From Syntrophaceae bacterium (GTDB lineage Bacteria > Desulfobacterota > Syntrophia > Syntrophales > Smithellaceae), in assembly GCA_018436925.1 (NCBI GenBank), contig JAHDKI010000009.1, positions 1-64,000 on the forward strand: DNA of 64,000 nucleotides. Direction: 5' to 3'. Under the pieces are notes generated by a model that made no database searches, had not been told where the DNA came from, and saw only the letters and a list, made by a program, of their open reading frames with translations. The position numbers and the translations under genes are program-made. Below are positions 35,505 through 44,730 of the stretch, piece after piece. The first letter of the stretch is position 1, and each line of letters starts with the position of its first letter.

Positions 35505-36332
35505 TTAAGAGCTATCCGGGTGCAGGACGATAATGCTGATTCGGCGATTGCGCTGATCGCGCGGATTGAGCGGCAGCAGGAGTTCCTGGTCGGCGTAACC
35601 CACAACGCGCGCGATCCGCGTTGTGTCGATGCCGTTTTCCTCCAGAATTCTTCTTGCGGCCGAAGCTCGGGCGGTGGAAAGCTCCCAGTTGGTGATCTGT
35701 CCGCCGCGAAACGGCGCGGCGTCGGTATGTCCTTCAATAACGATTTTTCCCTGGATTTCATTGACGTTCTGCGCGACGAGATTCAGAATCTCCTTGGCGC
35801 GTTCCGTCGGCTGAGCGGACCCCAGGGCAAACATCATGGCGCCTTCGGCGTCGATGATCTGGATGCGGATGCCACCGTCGATTACATCCACCAGCACCTG
35901 ATCGCGATATTGCGCAATCTTATCATCAATAGAAGTCCTGATTTTTTTGGCCAGTTCCTCATCGCTTACAGACTTTGTGCCCGATTTTTTATAGCGGAAT
36001 TCTCCGACGCTTTTTCCTTTCGTCCGGCCCGCAAAAGTCTGTTGCGCCTCGCCGCTGGCTTCATTGGGAAAGCGCGGGTCCGTTTTCTGGCTGTCTTTCA
36101 TATCCACGGCCGACATGCCGCTTTGCTGGAAGATACTGTAGCGGCGGAAATATTCCGAAAGCGCGGCGCGTCTTTCATCGGAGACCATGCTTAAAAGCCA
36201 TAAAAGAAGGAAGAAGGCCATCATCGCTGTGACAAAGTCCGCATAGGCGACTTTCCAGGAGCCGCCATGCGATCCCCCGCCTTTGACCTTTTTAACCTTC
36301 TTAATGATAATCTGTTGAGGACGATCTTCCAT
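35505..36332 (-). CDS. motB: Flagellar motor stator protein MotB
   Basis: Anchors the stator to peptidoglycan and forms the ion channel with MotA. The single membrane helix follows a basic N-terminus and carries the ion-binding Asp32 (VAYADFVTAMMAFF). The plug region follows, then an OmpA-like peptidoglycan-binding domain (about 150-270) with IEGHTDAAPF and ELSTARASAARRIL. Length 275. Last gene of pilZ-motA-motB, 18 bp after motA. Ion type (proton or sodium) cannot be decided with confidence. Confidence 0.94.
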   Translation of the reverse strand: MEDRPQQIIIKKVKKVKGGGSHGGSWKVAYADFVTAMMAFFLLLWLLSMVSDERRAALSEYFRRYSIFQQSGMSAVDMKDSQKTDPRFPNEASGEAQQTFAGRTKGKSVGEFRYKKSGTKSVSDEELAKKIRTSIDDKIAQYRDQVLVDVIDGGIRIQIIDAEGAMMFALGSAQPTERAKEILNLVAQNVNEIQGKIVIEGHTDAAPFRGGQITNWELSTARASAARRILEENGIDTTRIARVVGYADQELLLPLNPRDQRNRRISIIVLHPDSS

Positions 36333-36350
36333 AATTCGAATGGCCGATTC

Positions 36351-37211
36351 TTATTTTTTCGCTGCGCGAAGGGCGTCTTCCATCTCGATAAAAGATGGTT
36401 TTTCCGTCGACGGCACCACGCGGCGGCCGAATTCCACAGCCACTTTCGGCGCCGCTCCGCCTCCGATAAACGACAGGAGAGCGACTTTGATGACGTTGAG
36501 ATAATTAAGATCTTCCTGGGCCATGTGTTCCATGTTTTTGGCCATCGGGCCGACATATCCGTAGCACAGCAAAACGCCCATGAATGTGCCCACTAATGCC
36601 GCGCCGATGCTGGCGCCCAGCACTTCGGGAGGCTCCTTGATCTTGCCCATCGTCAGAACGACGCCCAACACCGCCGCAACGATACCCAGGCCCGGCAGGC
36701 CGTCGGCAACGGTGCCCACGCTGTGCGCGGGCTGCATGGCTTCTTCATGATGGGCTTCGAGTTCCTGATCAATCAGGGCTTCGAGTTCATGCGGCGCGAT
36801 GGTTGTCGTCATGACGGTCCGAAGGGTATCCGTGATCAGATCAAGGGCAGCGTGATTGCCTAAAATTTTGGGGTACTGAGAAAAAAGAGGGCTGGTTTTG
36901 GGGTCGTCCACATCGGATTCAATGGACACAAGACCCTGCTGACGGATTTTATAGAAAACGCCGTTCATCATCATCAGGACATCTATGTAATCCTGTTTAG
37001 TGTAAGGCTTATTGGTGAACATTCGGGCCATAGAAGCGATCACCGCTTTAACGACCTTGACGGGAGACGCGACGACAAATCCGCCGATTGCCGCGCCGCC
37101 GATGATGAGAATTTCGGTAGGTTGGAAAATGACGGAGAGATTGCCGCCATGGAGGACATAACCTCCCAGAACAGAAGCGGTGACAATGACAAAGCCGATA
37201 ATAACAATCAT
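36351..37211 (-). CDS. motA: Flagellar motor stator protein MotA
   Basis: Four-helix stator subunit that contacts FliG. The 286-residue protein begins with a membrane helix (MIVIIGFVIVTASVLGGYVL), has the large cytoplasmic loop with charged residues between about 60 and 165, and the paired helices near 170-225 (GLPGLGIVAAVLGVVLTMG, IGAALVGTFMGVLLCYG) that line the channel. Placed between the pilZ and motB genes on a probable sigma-54 transcript. Confidence 0.94.
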   Translation of the reverse strand: MIVIIGFVIVTASVLGGYVLHGGNLSVIFQPTEILIIGGAAIGGFVVASPVKVVKAVIASMARMFTNKPYTKQDYIDVLMMMNGVFYKIRQQGLVSIESDVDDPKTSPLFSQYPKILGNHAALDLITDTLRTVMTTTIAPHELEALIDQELEAHHEEAMQPAHSVGTVADGLPGLGIVAAVLGVVLTMGKIKEPPEVLGASIGAALVGTFMGVLLCYGYVGPMAKNMEHMAQEDLNYLNVIKVALLSFIGGGAAPKVAVEFGRRVVPSTEKPSFIEMEDALRAAKK

Positions 37212-37214
37212 ATC

Positions 37215-37772
37215 TTAAGCGCCGGACCTCCTCTTTTCGCGCAGAATTTCTCTTTCCGTCTCAAATACAAAGCGGATGATTTCATCTCTGACAAAATCGT
37301 CGATCGCGATAAAACGCACCGACGTGTCATACCCGGGATGCGGGATCGGCAGTTCGATGACCTCGCCGTATAAAAAAAGCGCAATCGGTTTCTGCATGGG
37401 CAGCATGACTTTGAGCTCCAGAATATCCCCCGGTTCGTAAGATCGGCCGGCCAGAAAACTCAAGCCGCCTCCGCCGATATTCACTTTGGTGACGTTCAGA
37501 CAATTGAAGCCGTCATGCTGAATGGTCATCATACGAATGATCTCATTCAGTTTAAAATTAATGGTCTGAAGCCATTGCGCTATGATTTGATCGTCAGGAT
37601 TGGGCAAAGACTTGAATTCCGCCAAAAAAGCGTCACCGGCGATCCGGGATCGGACTTCGCGACGACTGTCTCGGTTCACCTGCTTGAACTCCATCGGAAT
37701 ATAAGTATCTACCCGTGAATACTCTCTTTTATCTTGCTGATCGGTTTTTTCCTCTTCAATCATTCCCGGCAC
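37215..37772 (-). CDS. PilZ domain protein with altered c-di-GMP motif
   Basis: Probably a cyclic-di-GMP-responsive regulator of the stators encoded directly downstream (3 bp gap). The RxxxR arm is seen as Arg16-EYS-Arg20. The second motif, normally [D/N]xSxxG, reads NIGGGG at 98-103, with Gly in place of Ser. Between them lies an extended stretch of about 75 residues rich in helix (DDQIIAQWLQTINFKLNEIIRMM), longer than in standard PilZ domains. A YcgR-like brake function is inferred from the position. C-di-GMP binding is uncertain because of the changed motif. Confidence 0.72.
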   Translation of the reverse strand: MPGMIEEEKTDQQDKREYSRVDTYIPMEFKQVNRDSRREVRSRIAGDAFLAEFKSLPNPDDQIIAQWLQTINFKLNEIIRMMTIQHDGFNCLNVTKVNIGGGGLSFLAGRSYEPGDILELKVMLPMQKPIALFLYGEVIELPIPHPGYDTSVRFIAIDDFVRDEIIRFVFETEREILREKRRSGA

Positions 37773-37807
37773 CTCGCCTTGTGATCTGATAAATCGGTGA
37801 AATTATA

Positions 37808-37823
37808 TGCAATCGAGATGCCA
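37808..37823 (-). promoter_or_regulatory. Sigma-54 promoter of pilZ-motA-motB
   Basis: On the minus strand TGGCAT-N5-TTGCA, with GG and GC at the required spacing. The predicted start is about 25 nt before the pilZ start. Confidence 0.78.
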
Positions 37824-38011
37824 ATTTGTCTCTCTGGAAGCGGCGCAGAGATCCCTTTTTGAAGGAGTCGTGCGAAGCCCCGGCAGGATGAATCCAGTAT
37901 TGCGTCAAAATAATGTCGTTTTAATGATTCGTTTGACGATATTTCTGCGATGTCATCTTGCTTGATTGCGGTGTAAGATAGGTAATAATCAGTAATGACT
38001 GTCTATTTCTC

Positions 38012-40843
38012 ATGGTATGGAAATTGCTGTCTATCTTGACGGCACAAATAGGAGCTTTGGCAGCTGGACTTATGACGAAAAATGGTCATCATCTTATAAA
38101 AATGCTTCGTGCAAGCTGTTTTGCAGCCTGCATGATTTGTTTTTCTGCGTTCGGCGTCCAAGCAACGGTTTACGGAATTCATTACGCCTCCTACGAGACG
38201 CAGGCCGCCGCAAAAAAAGAAGTGGAGCAGATGACGAAAAAGGGTCATCGAGCTTTCTCCCAAACAGCCGATTTGGGCGCCAAAGGCGTATGGCAGCGTG
38301 TTTTTCTGGGGCCCTACGACAGCAGCCGTGAAGCTAAATCGGCCGCAACTCGTTTCAAGCAAGATCGTCTTATCGACGAATATTACATCCGCAAACTCAA
38401 TCTTGTTAAAACCCATGGCGGCAAAACGTTGGTTTCGGACGCAAAAACAACGAAAAAAACTTCGACTCAGGCAGCGCCGACACAAAGTGGTCCGGAAAAA
38501 AAGATCATCGGCAACAGCACATCAAAACGTTATCATCTGCCGGGGATGCCCTATTATTCAAAAGTCAGGGCGTATCATCGCGTTTATTTCAACACTGAAG
38601 AAGAGGCGATCCGCAAAGGATATTACAAAGCCGGAACCGGCCCGGATGAACAAAAAGAGAAAAAGGAAAACGCGGCGATAAAAATGACTCGAAAACCGCC
38701 GGAGAAATCGGATTCCCTGGCGAAACTCAAAGCCGTTGTCCCCGTCGAGACGCTGCCGGTCAAAACGTCTTCGAAAACCGTCAAAACCGATTTGCCTGCG
38801 ATCAGCGATCCAATCAAACTCATTGATGAGAACCGAATGGATAAACTTGAATTTAAGGATCCTGATGACTTGATTTTTCCGGAACCGATTTCTGATTCAG
38901 AACTCTACAATAAGGCTCTGGCCGAAATGAACGAAAAAAAATACGAGCAGGCGCTGGTGACCTTTAAAGAGTTTATCTCACGTGAGGATACGCCCAAAGA
39001 ATGGGGCCAGCGTGCGCTTCGCCACATGGCGGATTGCCATTATCATCTGGGAAAGGCCGGACAAAGACAGAATCTGCTCATTGCGGCCGAGTTCTACAAA
39101 AACACACTTGAGAGTTTTCCGGATCCAAGACCGGAAAACGCATTGACCTACTTTCGATTGGCCAAAACCTATGAGGCCTTGAAATATTACCCGGAGAGCA
39201 TCCGTCAGTACCGCAACCTCATAACGAAGTATCCGGATTCAGCTTTTGACGCGGAAGCGTATTTCAAAATCGGCCAGTTACAGTACCAAGACGGTAAGTA
39301 CGGCGACGCAGCCGATCAACTCATCCGTTATCTGATGAAGTATCGCGGCGCCGCCAGGGCCAAGCAATCTTTTTATTTAATTGCGCACGCCTTTTACAAA
39401 GACAAACAATCCACGAACGCGGAAATCTGGTTTCGCGACGCAGCGAAGAAGTGGCCATCTTATATCGATGTGCCGGGCGACATTCTGCTGGATCTGGGGC
39501 GTCATAAGATATCGCTTCGGCGCTTCGGAGAAGCGGTGAACGCGCTTTCCTTCCACGTCAATATTTATCCGGATGATCCGGAAAATCCCAAAGCGCTCCT
39601 TCTGCTTGCCCAGGCCTTTCGTCTCAATGATCAGTATGCCGCGGCGCTGGCCGTTTATGACCTGGTTTTCCGCAAGTATCCGAAAACCGATGAAGCTCTG
39701 ACCAGTCTTTTGTCCATCGCGGAGCTCGGTGTCCAAAAACCGGGATTGAAGGTTTTTGCCTCCCTGAAGCATTATCCTTATTACAAGGATCCTATTGACG
39801 CTTTTGATACGATCATTATGACCCATCCAAAGGGAGAATGGGCAGAAGAAGCGATGCTTAAAAAAGCGTGGGCGTTGGTCCAGACCGGTCAGAAACGCAG
39901 GGGCGCGGATGTGTATCTGGAATATCTGCATCTGCACCCGGAAAGCAAGCGTGTCGGCGAAGCGGCCAAAGGACTGAAAAGCGCCTCCGCATCTCTGGTG
40001 GACGACTATTTCTCCAAAAAGGACTACCTGGCGGTTGCCTATATCTATTTTAAAACGTTCGGCGTCGTTGCGTTTCAGCAGGATGAATACGATCAGGTGG
40101 AAAAAATGGCGAAAAGTCTCAAAGAACTGGGATTTATCTCTGACTATCAGAGCTTGCTCAATACGTATCTCAATGTTGTCAAAGATGAAGGGCTGGCGGA
40201 CAAAATCCGTCTTCAAATGGCCGAAGGATTCATCGCCGGAGGCCGTTACGATCAAGCTCAATCGATTCTGGATGAGCTTTCGGCAAGTCCTTCCATCCGG
40301 AATGATCCGGAAGCGTATGCCGCTTTCCGGAGCGCGGCAGCGGAGATTTCCTTCAAGAAAGGGCGATTCGATCAGGCCGTCACCGACTACGGGGCGGCCC
40401 TGGCCGCCGACCGAAATCTTGATCAACCGGCGAAACTCTATGCCAACTACGCGCGCGCGCTGCGCGAGCAGGAGAAAAGCGATCAAGCGCTTCAGACATT
40501 TCTTCAGGCGCTGCAATACCAAAACGGCGGGCAAAAACCGGGTGTGGAAACGGGCCTGCTCTTCAAGGAAATCGGGGATTTGTATATGCAGGCAAGCCAT
40601 GTCCGGCGGGGCATCGATATGTATTCAAAATCCTTAACCGTCACGGATAATCAGGAATTGAAATTCTGGTCGCAGTTCATGATGGGAAAAGCCTATATGA
40701 ATCTCGGACAGTCGCAGGAGGCTCAGACCATTTTCAACACCATGAAAACGGCTTCCGGCGCGGATGGCTTTTGGGGCTCCGTGGTGGACTATTATGTGGC
40801 CGATCGCGCCTGGTGGGATAAATACGGACCGATGATTAAATAA
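38012..40843 (+). CDS. Secreted SPOR-domain and TPR-repeat protein
   Basis: A signal peptide is likely (LRASCFAACMICFSAFGVQA, about residues 32-51). Residues about 53-125 read as a SPOR domain (YGIHYASYETQAAAKKEV...GVWQRVFLGPY), which binds glycan strands stripped of stem peptides. A charged low-complexity linker to about 285 leads into tetratricopeptide repeats to the C-terminus. It should sit in the periplasm. It is 26 bp upstream of the flrB-like kinase gene, so the two may be one transcript. The start is uncertain: Met31 (38102) would begin right at the signal peptide, and none of the candidates has a good ribosome-binding site. Function unknown. Confidence 0.75.
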   Translation: MVWKLLSILTAQIGALAAGLMTKNGHHLIKMLRASCFAACMICFSAFGVQATVYGIHYASYETQAAAKKEVEQMTKKGHRAFSQTADLGAKGVWQRVFLGPYDSSREAKSAATRFKQDRLIDEYYIRKLNLVKTHGGKTLVSDAKTTKKTSTQAAPTQSGPEKKIIGNSTSKRYHLPGMPYYSKVRAYHRVYFNTEEEAIRKGYYKAGTGPDEQKEKKENAAIKMTRKPPEKSDSLAKLKAVVPVETLPVKTSSKTVKTDLPAISDPIKLIDENRMDKLEFKDPDDLIFPEPISDSELYNKALAEMNEKKYEQALVTFKEFISREDTPKEWGQRALRHMADCHYHLGKAGQRQNLLIAAEFYKNTLESFPDPRPENALTYFRLAKTYEALKYYPESIRQYRNLITKYPDSAFDAEAYFKIGQLQYQDGKYGDAADQLIRYLMKYRGAARAKQSFYLIAHAFYKDKQSTNAEIWFRDAAKKWPSYIDVPGDILLDLGRHKISLRRFGEAVNALSFHVNIYPDDPENPKALLLLAQAFRLNDQYAAALAVYDLVFRKYPKTDEALTSLLSIAELGVQKPGLKVFASLKHYPYYKDPIDAFDTIIMTHPKGEWAEEAMLKKAWALVQTGQKRRGADVYLEYLHLHPESKRVGEAAKGLKSASASLVDDYFSKKDYLAVAYIYFKTFGVVAFQQDEYDQVEKMAKSLKELGFISDYQSLLNTYLNVVKDEGLADKIRLQMAEGFIAGGRYDQAQSILDELSASPSIRNDPEAYAAFRSAAAEISFKKGRFDQAVTDYGAALAADRNLDQPAKLYANYARALREQEKSDQALQTFLQALQYQNGGQKPGVETGLLFKEIGDLYMQASHVRRGIDMYSKSLTVTDNQELKFWSQFMMGKAYMNLGQSQEAQTIFNTMKTASGADGFWGSVVDYYVADRAWWDKYGPMIK

Positions 40844-40869
40844 TTCAGAAAGCGGTGTAAAGAAAACCT

Positions 40870-42102
40870 ATGCAGGATCTGAAACAGCTGCAAAAATCTT
40901 TTGAGGAATTCAATAAGGCCACCGCCGAGCTCGAGAGGGCCTACGCCCGGCTTGAGGAACGATTTGCATCGCTCAATCGCGAGTTGGAGCAGAAAAATAT
41001 CGAACTTCAAAAAACCGTTGAAGAAAAAGAGCAGACCCGCAACTATCTGCAAAACATTCTGCAAAGTCTCATCAACGGCGTGATCGTGACGGATTTGGAT
41101 GGACGGATTTCCACGCTCAACGCCTGCGCGGAAATCTACACCGGCGTGCGCGGGCAGGATGTCGCAGGACGGCCCATCGGGGTGCTTTTTGAATCCCAGG
41201 ATAAAACGGACTGGCAGACGATTGATCTGGCCGAATACTTCAAGGGTGAATCCGGCCACAAGGTAAAAATCAATGAGCGGACGCTTGAAATCTTCTGCTC
41301 TCCGTTTCAATCGACCGACGCCGCGACGATCGGTCATGTATTTGTTCTTCGCGACATCACAAGGATTGAAAAGCTTGAAGAAATGGCCAAGCGCACGGAA
41401 AAATTCCAGGCGATGGGCGAAATGGCGGCCAATATCGCCCATGAGGTGCGAAATCCCTTGGGCAGCATAGAGTTGTTTGCTTCCCTGCTTCTGAAGAATC
41501 TCGGCGATCCCCGCGACCGGCAGCGGGTAAGTCAGATCATTTCTTCCGTAAAGAATGTGGACAATAAAATCTCCAATCTTCTTATGTTCACAAGGCGGCA
41601 GACGCCGCAGTTCAGGCGGGTCAATCTGCATGCCGTCCTTTCCGAAGTCATCGATTTTTCAAGGCAGATTATGGAACAAGGCGGCATTGATGTGAGCGTG
41701 CGCGATGAAAAAAGCGATCTGCTGATTGACGCGGATCCGGAAATGATCAAGCAGGTTTTTCTCAACATTCTGCTCAACGCCCAGCAGGCCATGCCGGAAG
41801 GCGGCGCGTTATCCGTCACCACGCGCATGGCGCCGCAAAGCCCGCTGCCGCAAGGCAAGCGGATTGCCGAAGTCGTCTTTCAGGATGCCGGTCCCGGCAT
41901 TGAACCGGCGTTTCTTTCGCGCATCTTCGATCCGTTTTTCACCAGCCGTGAAGGCGGATCCGGTCTGGGGCTGGCGATCGCACACAACATCATCAGCGAA
42001 CATGCCGGATCGATCAGCATCGAAAATGCCCCTCAGGGCGGAACCCTTGTCACGGTCGGTTTTCCCGTTTCATCTGAAACCTCCGCCGGGGAAGGAGTAT
42101 GA
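40870..42102 (+). CDS. flrB: Flagellar regulatory histidine kinase (FlrB/FleS-like)
   Basis: Cytosolic sensor kinase, 410 residues without membrane helices. A coiled coil (about 1-58) leads into a PAS domain (60-165), a HisKA dimerisation helix with His191 (NIAHEVRNPLGS) and an ATPase domain (NILLNAQQAMP, DAGPGIEP, GGSGLGLAIAHNI). Lack of a periplasmic sensor and adjacency to an NtrC-type regulator fit FlrB/FleS, which sense flagellar assembly and switch on later flagellar genes. The regulator gene starts 2 bp after its stop. Confidence 0.88.
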   Translation: MQDLKQLQKSFEEFNKATAELERAYARLEERFASLNRELEQKNIELQKTVEEKEQTRNYLQNILQSLINGVIVTDLDGRISTLNACAEIYTGVRGQDVAGRPIGVLFESQDKTDWQTIDLAEYFKGESGHKVKINERTLEIFCSPFQSTDAATIGHVFVLRDITRIEKLEEMAKRTEKFQAMGEMAANIAHEVRNPLGSIELFASLLLKNLGDPRDRQRVSQIISSVKNVDNKISNLLMFTRRQTPQFRRVNLHAVLSEVIDFSRQIMEQGGIDVSVRDEKSDLLIDADPEMIKQVFLNILLNAQQAMPEGGALSVTTRMAPQSPLPQGKRIAEVVFQDAGPGIEPAFLSRIFDPFFTSREGGSGLGLAIAHNIISEHAGSISIENAPQGGTLVTVGFPVSSETSAGEGV

Positions 42103-42104
42103 GT

Positions 42105-43511
42105 ATGGGCAATGCGGAAAGACTTCTGATTGTTGACGACGATCAATCCATGCGCATGGCGCTCTACGAGTCTTTAAGCGCTTGCGGATACGACGTGGAA
42201 ACAGCGGAAAACGGGGCGGACGCGCTGGTCAAATTCAAGGATGGCGAGTTCGCGGCCGTTGTGACGGATATGCGCATGCCGAAAATGAGCGGCATGGAGG
42301 TCTTGCGGGGCGTCAAACGCATTTCGCCGCGGACGCCGGTTATTCTGATCACGGCCTACGGCACAGTTGGCACGGCGGTTGAAGCGATGAAGGAAGGCGC
42401 GGCCGAGTTTATCATGAAACCATTCTCGCTGGACGATCTCGAATCCGCCGTTAAAAATGTCCTGTCGGCCAGTGCGCAAATGAAGTCGGAAAGAGACGAA
42501 CCGCCATCTGACGGGACCGACTCGCATCGAGAAATCATTACTCAGGACAAGAAAATTCTGTCTTTGTTGGACATGCTTAAAACCGTTGCGCCCAGTAAAT
42601 CCAGCATCCTGATTCAGGGAGAAAGCGGCACCGGCAAGGAACTGTTCGCCCGCTTCGTCTACCGCCACAGCAACCGCAGGCGGATGCCGTTTGTCGCAGT
42701 CAACTGCGCGGCCATCCCGGCGCAACTTCTGGAAAGCGAAATGTTCGGCTATGAAAAAGGGGCCTTTACCGGCGCAACGCTCCGCAAGGTCGGCAAGTTT
42801 GAACTGGCCGACGGCGGGACATTGCTTCTGGATGAAATTTCTGAAATGGATATGGCCTTGCAGGCCAAGCTCTTGCGCGTCATTCAGGAATCCGAAGTTG
42901 ACCGTCTGGGAGGGAAAATGCCCGTGCCGGTGGATGTGCGCCTGATTGCCACCACGAATGCCGATTTGCAAAGCCGGATTCTTCAAAAAACTTTCCGCAG
43001 TGATTTGTACTATCGGCTCAACGTGATTCCCGTTTTTGTTCCGCCGCTGCGTGAGCGAAACGGCGACATCCGGCTTCTGGCGGACCATTTCATTAGAAAA
43101 TACAGCGCTCTCAATGAAAAAGAACCGCCACGGATCACGGATGAAGGTTTGGCTGCGCTTTCGGCTTATAGCTGGCCGGGCAACGTCCGGGAACTGGAAA
43201 ATGTGATTGAGCGGGCTGTGTTGATCAGCGCGCAGGGGCAGATTGATCCTCTTCATCTTTTTCCGGAAGGGGCCGATGGGCGATCGGTTGCCGCCGATCT
43301 CGCGGACGGCAAACCGTCGCAGCGTCAGGAAACCGACGCTGATTCGGGGCAAACCCTGTATGAAATGGAAAAGAACCTCATTTTTGACACCCTCAATAGG
43401 GTAAACTGGAATAAGACAAAAGCGTCAAAAATTCTGGGTATCAGCGTGCGTACAATGCGTAACAAGCTAAACGAATACGGCATCCATGAGCCTCCGGAGG
43501 AGTCTGGTTAA
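42105..43511 (+). CDS. flrC: Flagellar sigma-54 response regulator (FlrC/FleR-like)
   Basis: Activator of sigma-54 flagellar promoters. Receiver domain with Asp55 (VVTDMRMP), AAA+ domain with [14 protein letters not shown] and LLDEISEMD, then a Fis-type helix-turn-helix (NWNKTKASKILGISVRTMRNKLNEYG). Of the two nearby ATGs, 42105 has AGGAG at 7-nt spacing while the one at 42099 is too close to it. The sigma-54 promoters before flgB, fliK, fliL and pilZ are its likely targets, the first one 5 bp after its stop. Confidence 0.9.
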   Translation: MGNAERLLIVDDDQSMRMALYESLSACGYDVETAENGADALVKFKDGEFAAVVTDMRMPKMSGMEVLRGVKRISPRTPVILITAYGTVGTAVEAMKEGAAEFIMKPFSLDDLESAVKNVLSASAQMKSERDEPPSDGTDSHREIITQDKKILSLLDMLKTVAPSKSSILIQGESGTGKELFARFVYRHSNRRRMPFVAVNCAAIPAQLLESEMFGYEKGAFTGATLRKVGKFELADGGTLLLDEISEMDMALQAKLLRVIQESEVDRLGGKMPVPVDVRLIATTNADLQSRILQKTFRSDLYYRLNVIPVFVPPLRERNGDIRLLADHFIRKYSALNEKEPPRITDEGLAALSAYSWPGNVRELENVIERAVLISAQGQIDPLHLFPEGADGRSVAADLADGKPSQRQETDADSGQTLYEMEKNLIFDTLNRVNWNKTKASKILGISVRTMRNKLNEYGIHEPPEESG

Positions 43512-43515
43512 AACT

Positions 43516-43531
43516 TGGTATGTGAATTGCA
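43516..43531 (+). promoter_or_regulatory. Sigma-54 promoter of flgB operon
   Basis: TGGTAT-N5-TTGCA, right after the flrC-like stop. Predicted start near 43541 puts the GAAGGGA ribosome-binding site (43544-43550) almost at the 5' end of the transcript. Confidence 0.82.
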
Positions 43532-43556
43532 AAATATCTGCCCGAAGGGATTAAAG

Positions 43557-43940
43557 ATGGAACCGCTTTTCGGTAAAACATTTAATATGCTTTCGACGCT
43601 CATGGATTACCGTTCTGAACGGAATAAGGTAATCACGTCTAATATCGCTAATTTAGATACGGAAGGCTATCGTCCGTCCGATTACGTTTTCAAGGAAGAT
43701 CTCAAACGGGCGCTCGACGACCGGATCAATCTCAAAAGAACCCATGAGAAACATTTTCCCAATGCCCTGGACGAACTTTCCCGCAATGACTTCGAAAAAG
43801 TGACGGCCGAAGAGGAAGGCGTCGATCTCGACACCGAAATGACGAATCTTGCGGGAAATCATTTGATGTATAATTTAACCGTTGAATTATTGGCGCGCAA
43901 ATTTAAGGGGATCCGAAACGTTCTGACGGAGGCCAAGTAA
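43557..43940 (+). CDS. flgB: Flagellar basal-body rod protein FlgB
   Basis: Proximal rod subunit. The rod-family N-terminal motif is ERNKVITSNIANLDTEGYRPSD, and the C-terminal helix ends LTVELLARKFKGIRNVL, together forming the coiled coil typical of axial proteins. Starting at the ATG behind GAAGGGA gives 127 residues, the usual size. It is the first gene of the flgB-flgC-fliE-fliF... operon and carries no cleavable signal, as expected of a type III export substrate. Confidence 0.94.
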   Translation: MEPLFGKTFNMLSTLMDYRSERNKVITSNIANLDTEGYRPSDYVFKEDLKRALDDRINLKRTHEKHFPNALDELSRNDFEKVTAEEEGVDLDTEMTNLAGNHLMYNLTVELLARKFKGIRNVLTEAK

Positions 43941-43941
43941 G

Positions 43942-44367
43942 ATGGAATTTTTTACAACGTTCAATATCGTCGGCAGCGGTCTTTCCGCTCAGCGAAAAAA
44001 AATGGATGTGGTTACAAGCAATATCGCCAACGCGACGACGACCAGCACTCCCGAAGGCGGTCCCTACAAGCGCAAGGTCATGTCCTTTGCCGCCGAACCC
44101 CTGGAGACAGGATTTGACAAGAAGTTGGAAGACGCCGTTAATGCCGTCCGTGTGAATCAGGTGAAGCAAGAGACCGAAGGGTTTAAAAAAATCTTCGATC
44201 CGGCGCATCCGGACGCCGACAAAGACGGCATGGTCACACTGCCCAATGTCAATCTGATGCTCGAGATGACGGAGCTGATCACCGCTTCGCGGGCCTACGA
44301 AGCCAACGCCACCGCCTTTGACGCAATGAAAAACATGGCCCTCAAGGCGATGGAAATCGGCAAGTAA
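43942..44367 (+). CDS. flgC: Flagellar basal-body rod protein FlgC
   Basis: Rod subunit next to FlgB. The N-terminal signature is FNIVGSGLSAQRKKMDVVTSNIANA and the C-terminal block is MLEMTELITASRAYEANATAFDAMK, the axial-protein end motif. The 141 residues match the family. It begins 1 bp after the flgB stop. Confidence 0.95.
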   Translation: MEFFTTFNIVGSGLSAQRKKMDVVTSNIANATTTSTPEGGPYKRKVMSFAAEPLETGFDKKLEDAVNAVRVNQVKQETEGFKKIFDPAHPDADKDGMVTLPNVNLMLEMTELITASRAYEANATAFDAMKNMALKAMEIGK

Positions 44368-44389
44368 ACCAGATAAGGGAGAAGACGCC

Positions 44390-44704
44390 ATGACAGACAT
44401 GTTTATCCGCAATCAGCTGGAATCTCTCAAACCGATTTCCGGGGTGGAACCGCAAAAGCCCGACGCCTCCGGCGCTGCGGGAGGTCCGTCTTTCGGCTCG
44501 GTGCTCAAAGACGCGATTTCGGATATCACCAAGCTGCAAAACGATGCGGATCAGGCCATTGCCAGCGTTCAGCTTGAAGACGCGGGATCGATTCATGAGG
44601 CGATGATCGCACTGGAAAAAGCAGGCATTTCCTTTCAGGTCATGATGCAGGTCCGCAACAAGATTCTTGATGCATACCAGGAAGTCATGCGGATGCAAGT
44701 ATAA
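44390..44704 (+). CDS. fliE: Flagellar hook-basal body protein FliE
   Basis: Joins the MS ring to the rod and is the first export substrate. The 104-residue protein has a variable N-terminus and the conserved C-terminal region SIHEAMIALEKAGISFQVMMQVRNKILDAYQEVMRMQV. It stands between flgC and fliF as in most flagellar operons and has a GGGAGAAG ribosome-binding site. Confidence 0.94.
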   Translation: MTDMFIRNQLESLKPISGVEPQKPDASGAAGGPSFGSVLKDAISDITKLQNDADQAIASVQLEDAGSIHEAMIALEKAGISFQVMMQVRNKILDAYQEVMRMQV

Positions 44705-44730
44705 ACTAACGCAACGCGCCGGAAGAGGAT

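Noticed and set aside
39377..40600. 407-codon antisense frame inside the SPOR/TPR gene
   Set aside because: It is the complement of a GC-balanced TPR coding region and has no protein-like motif or ribosome-binding site.
42174..43352. 392-codon antisense frame inside the flrC-like gene
   Set aside because: Shadow of a strongly conserved AAA+ coding sequence; no independent evidence.
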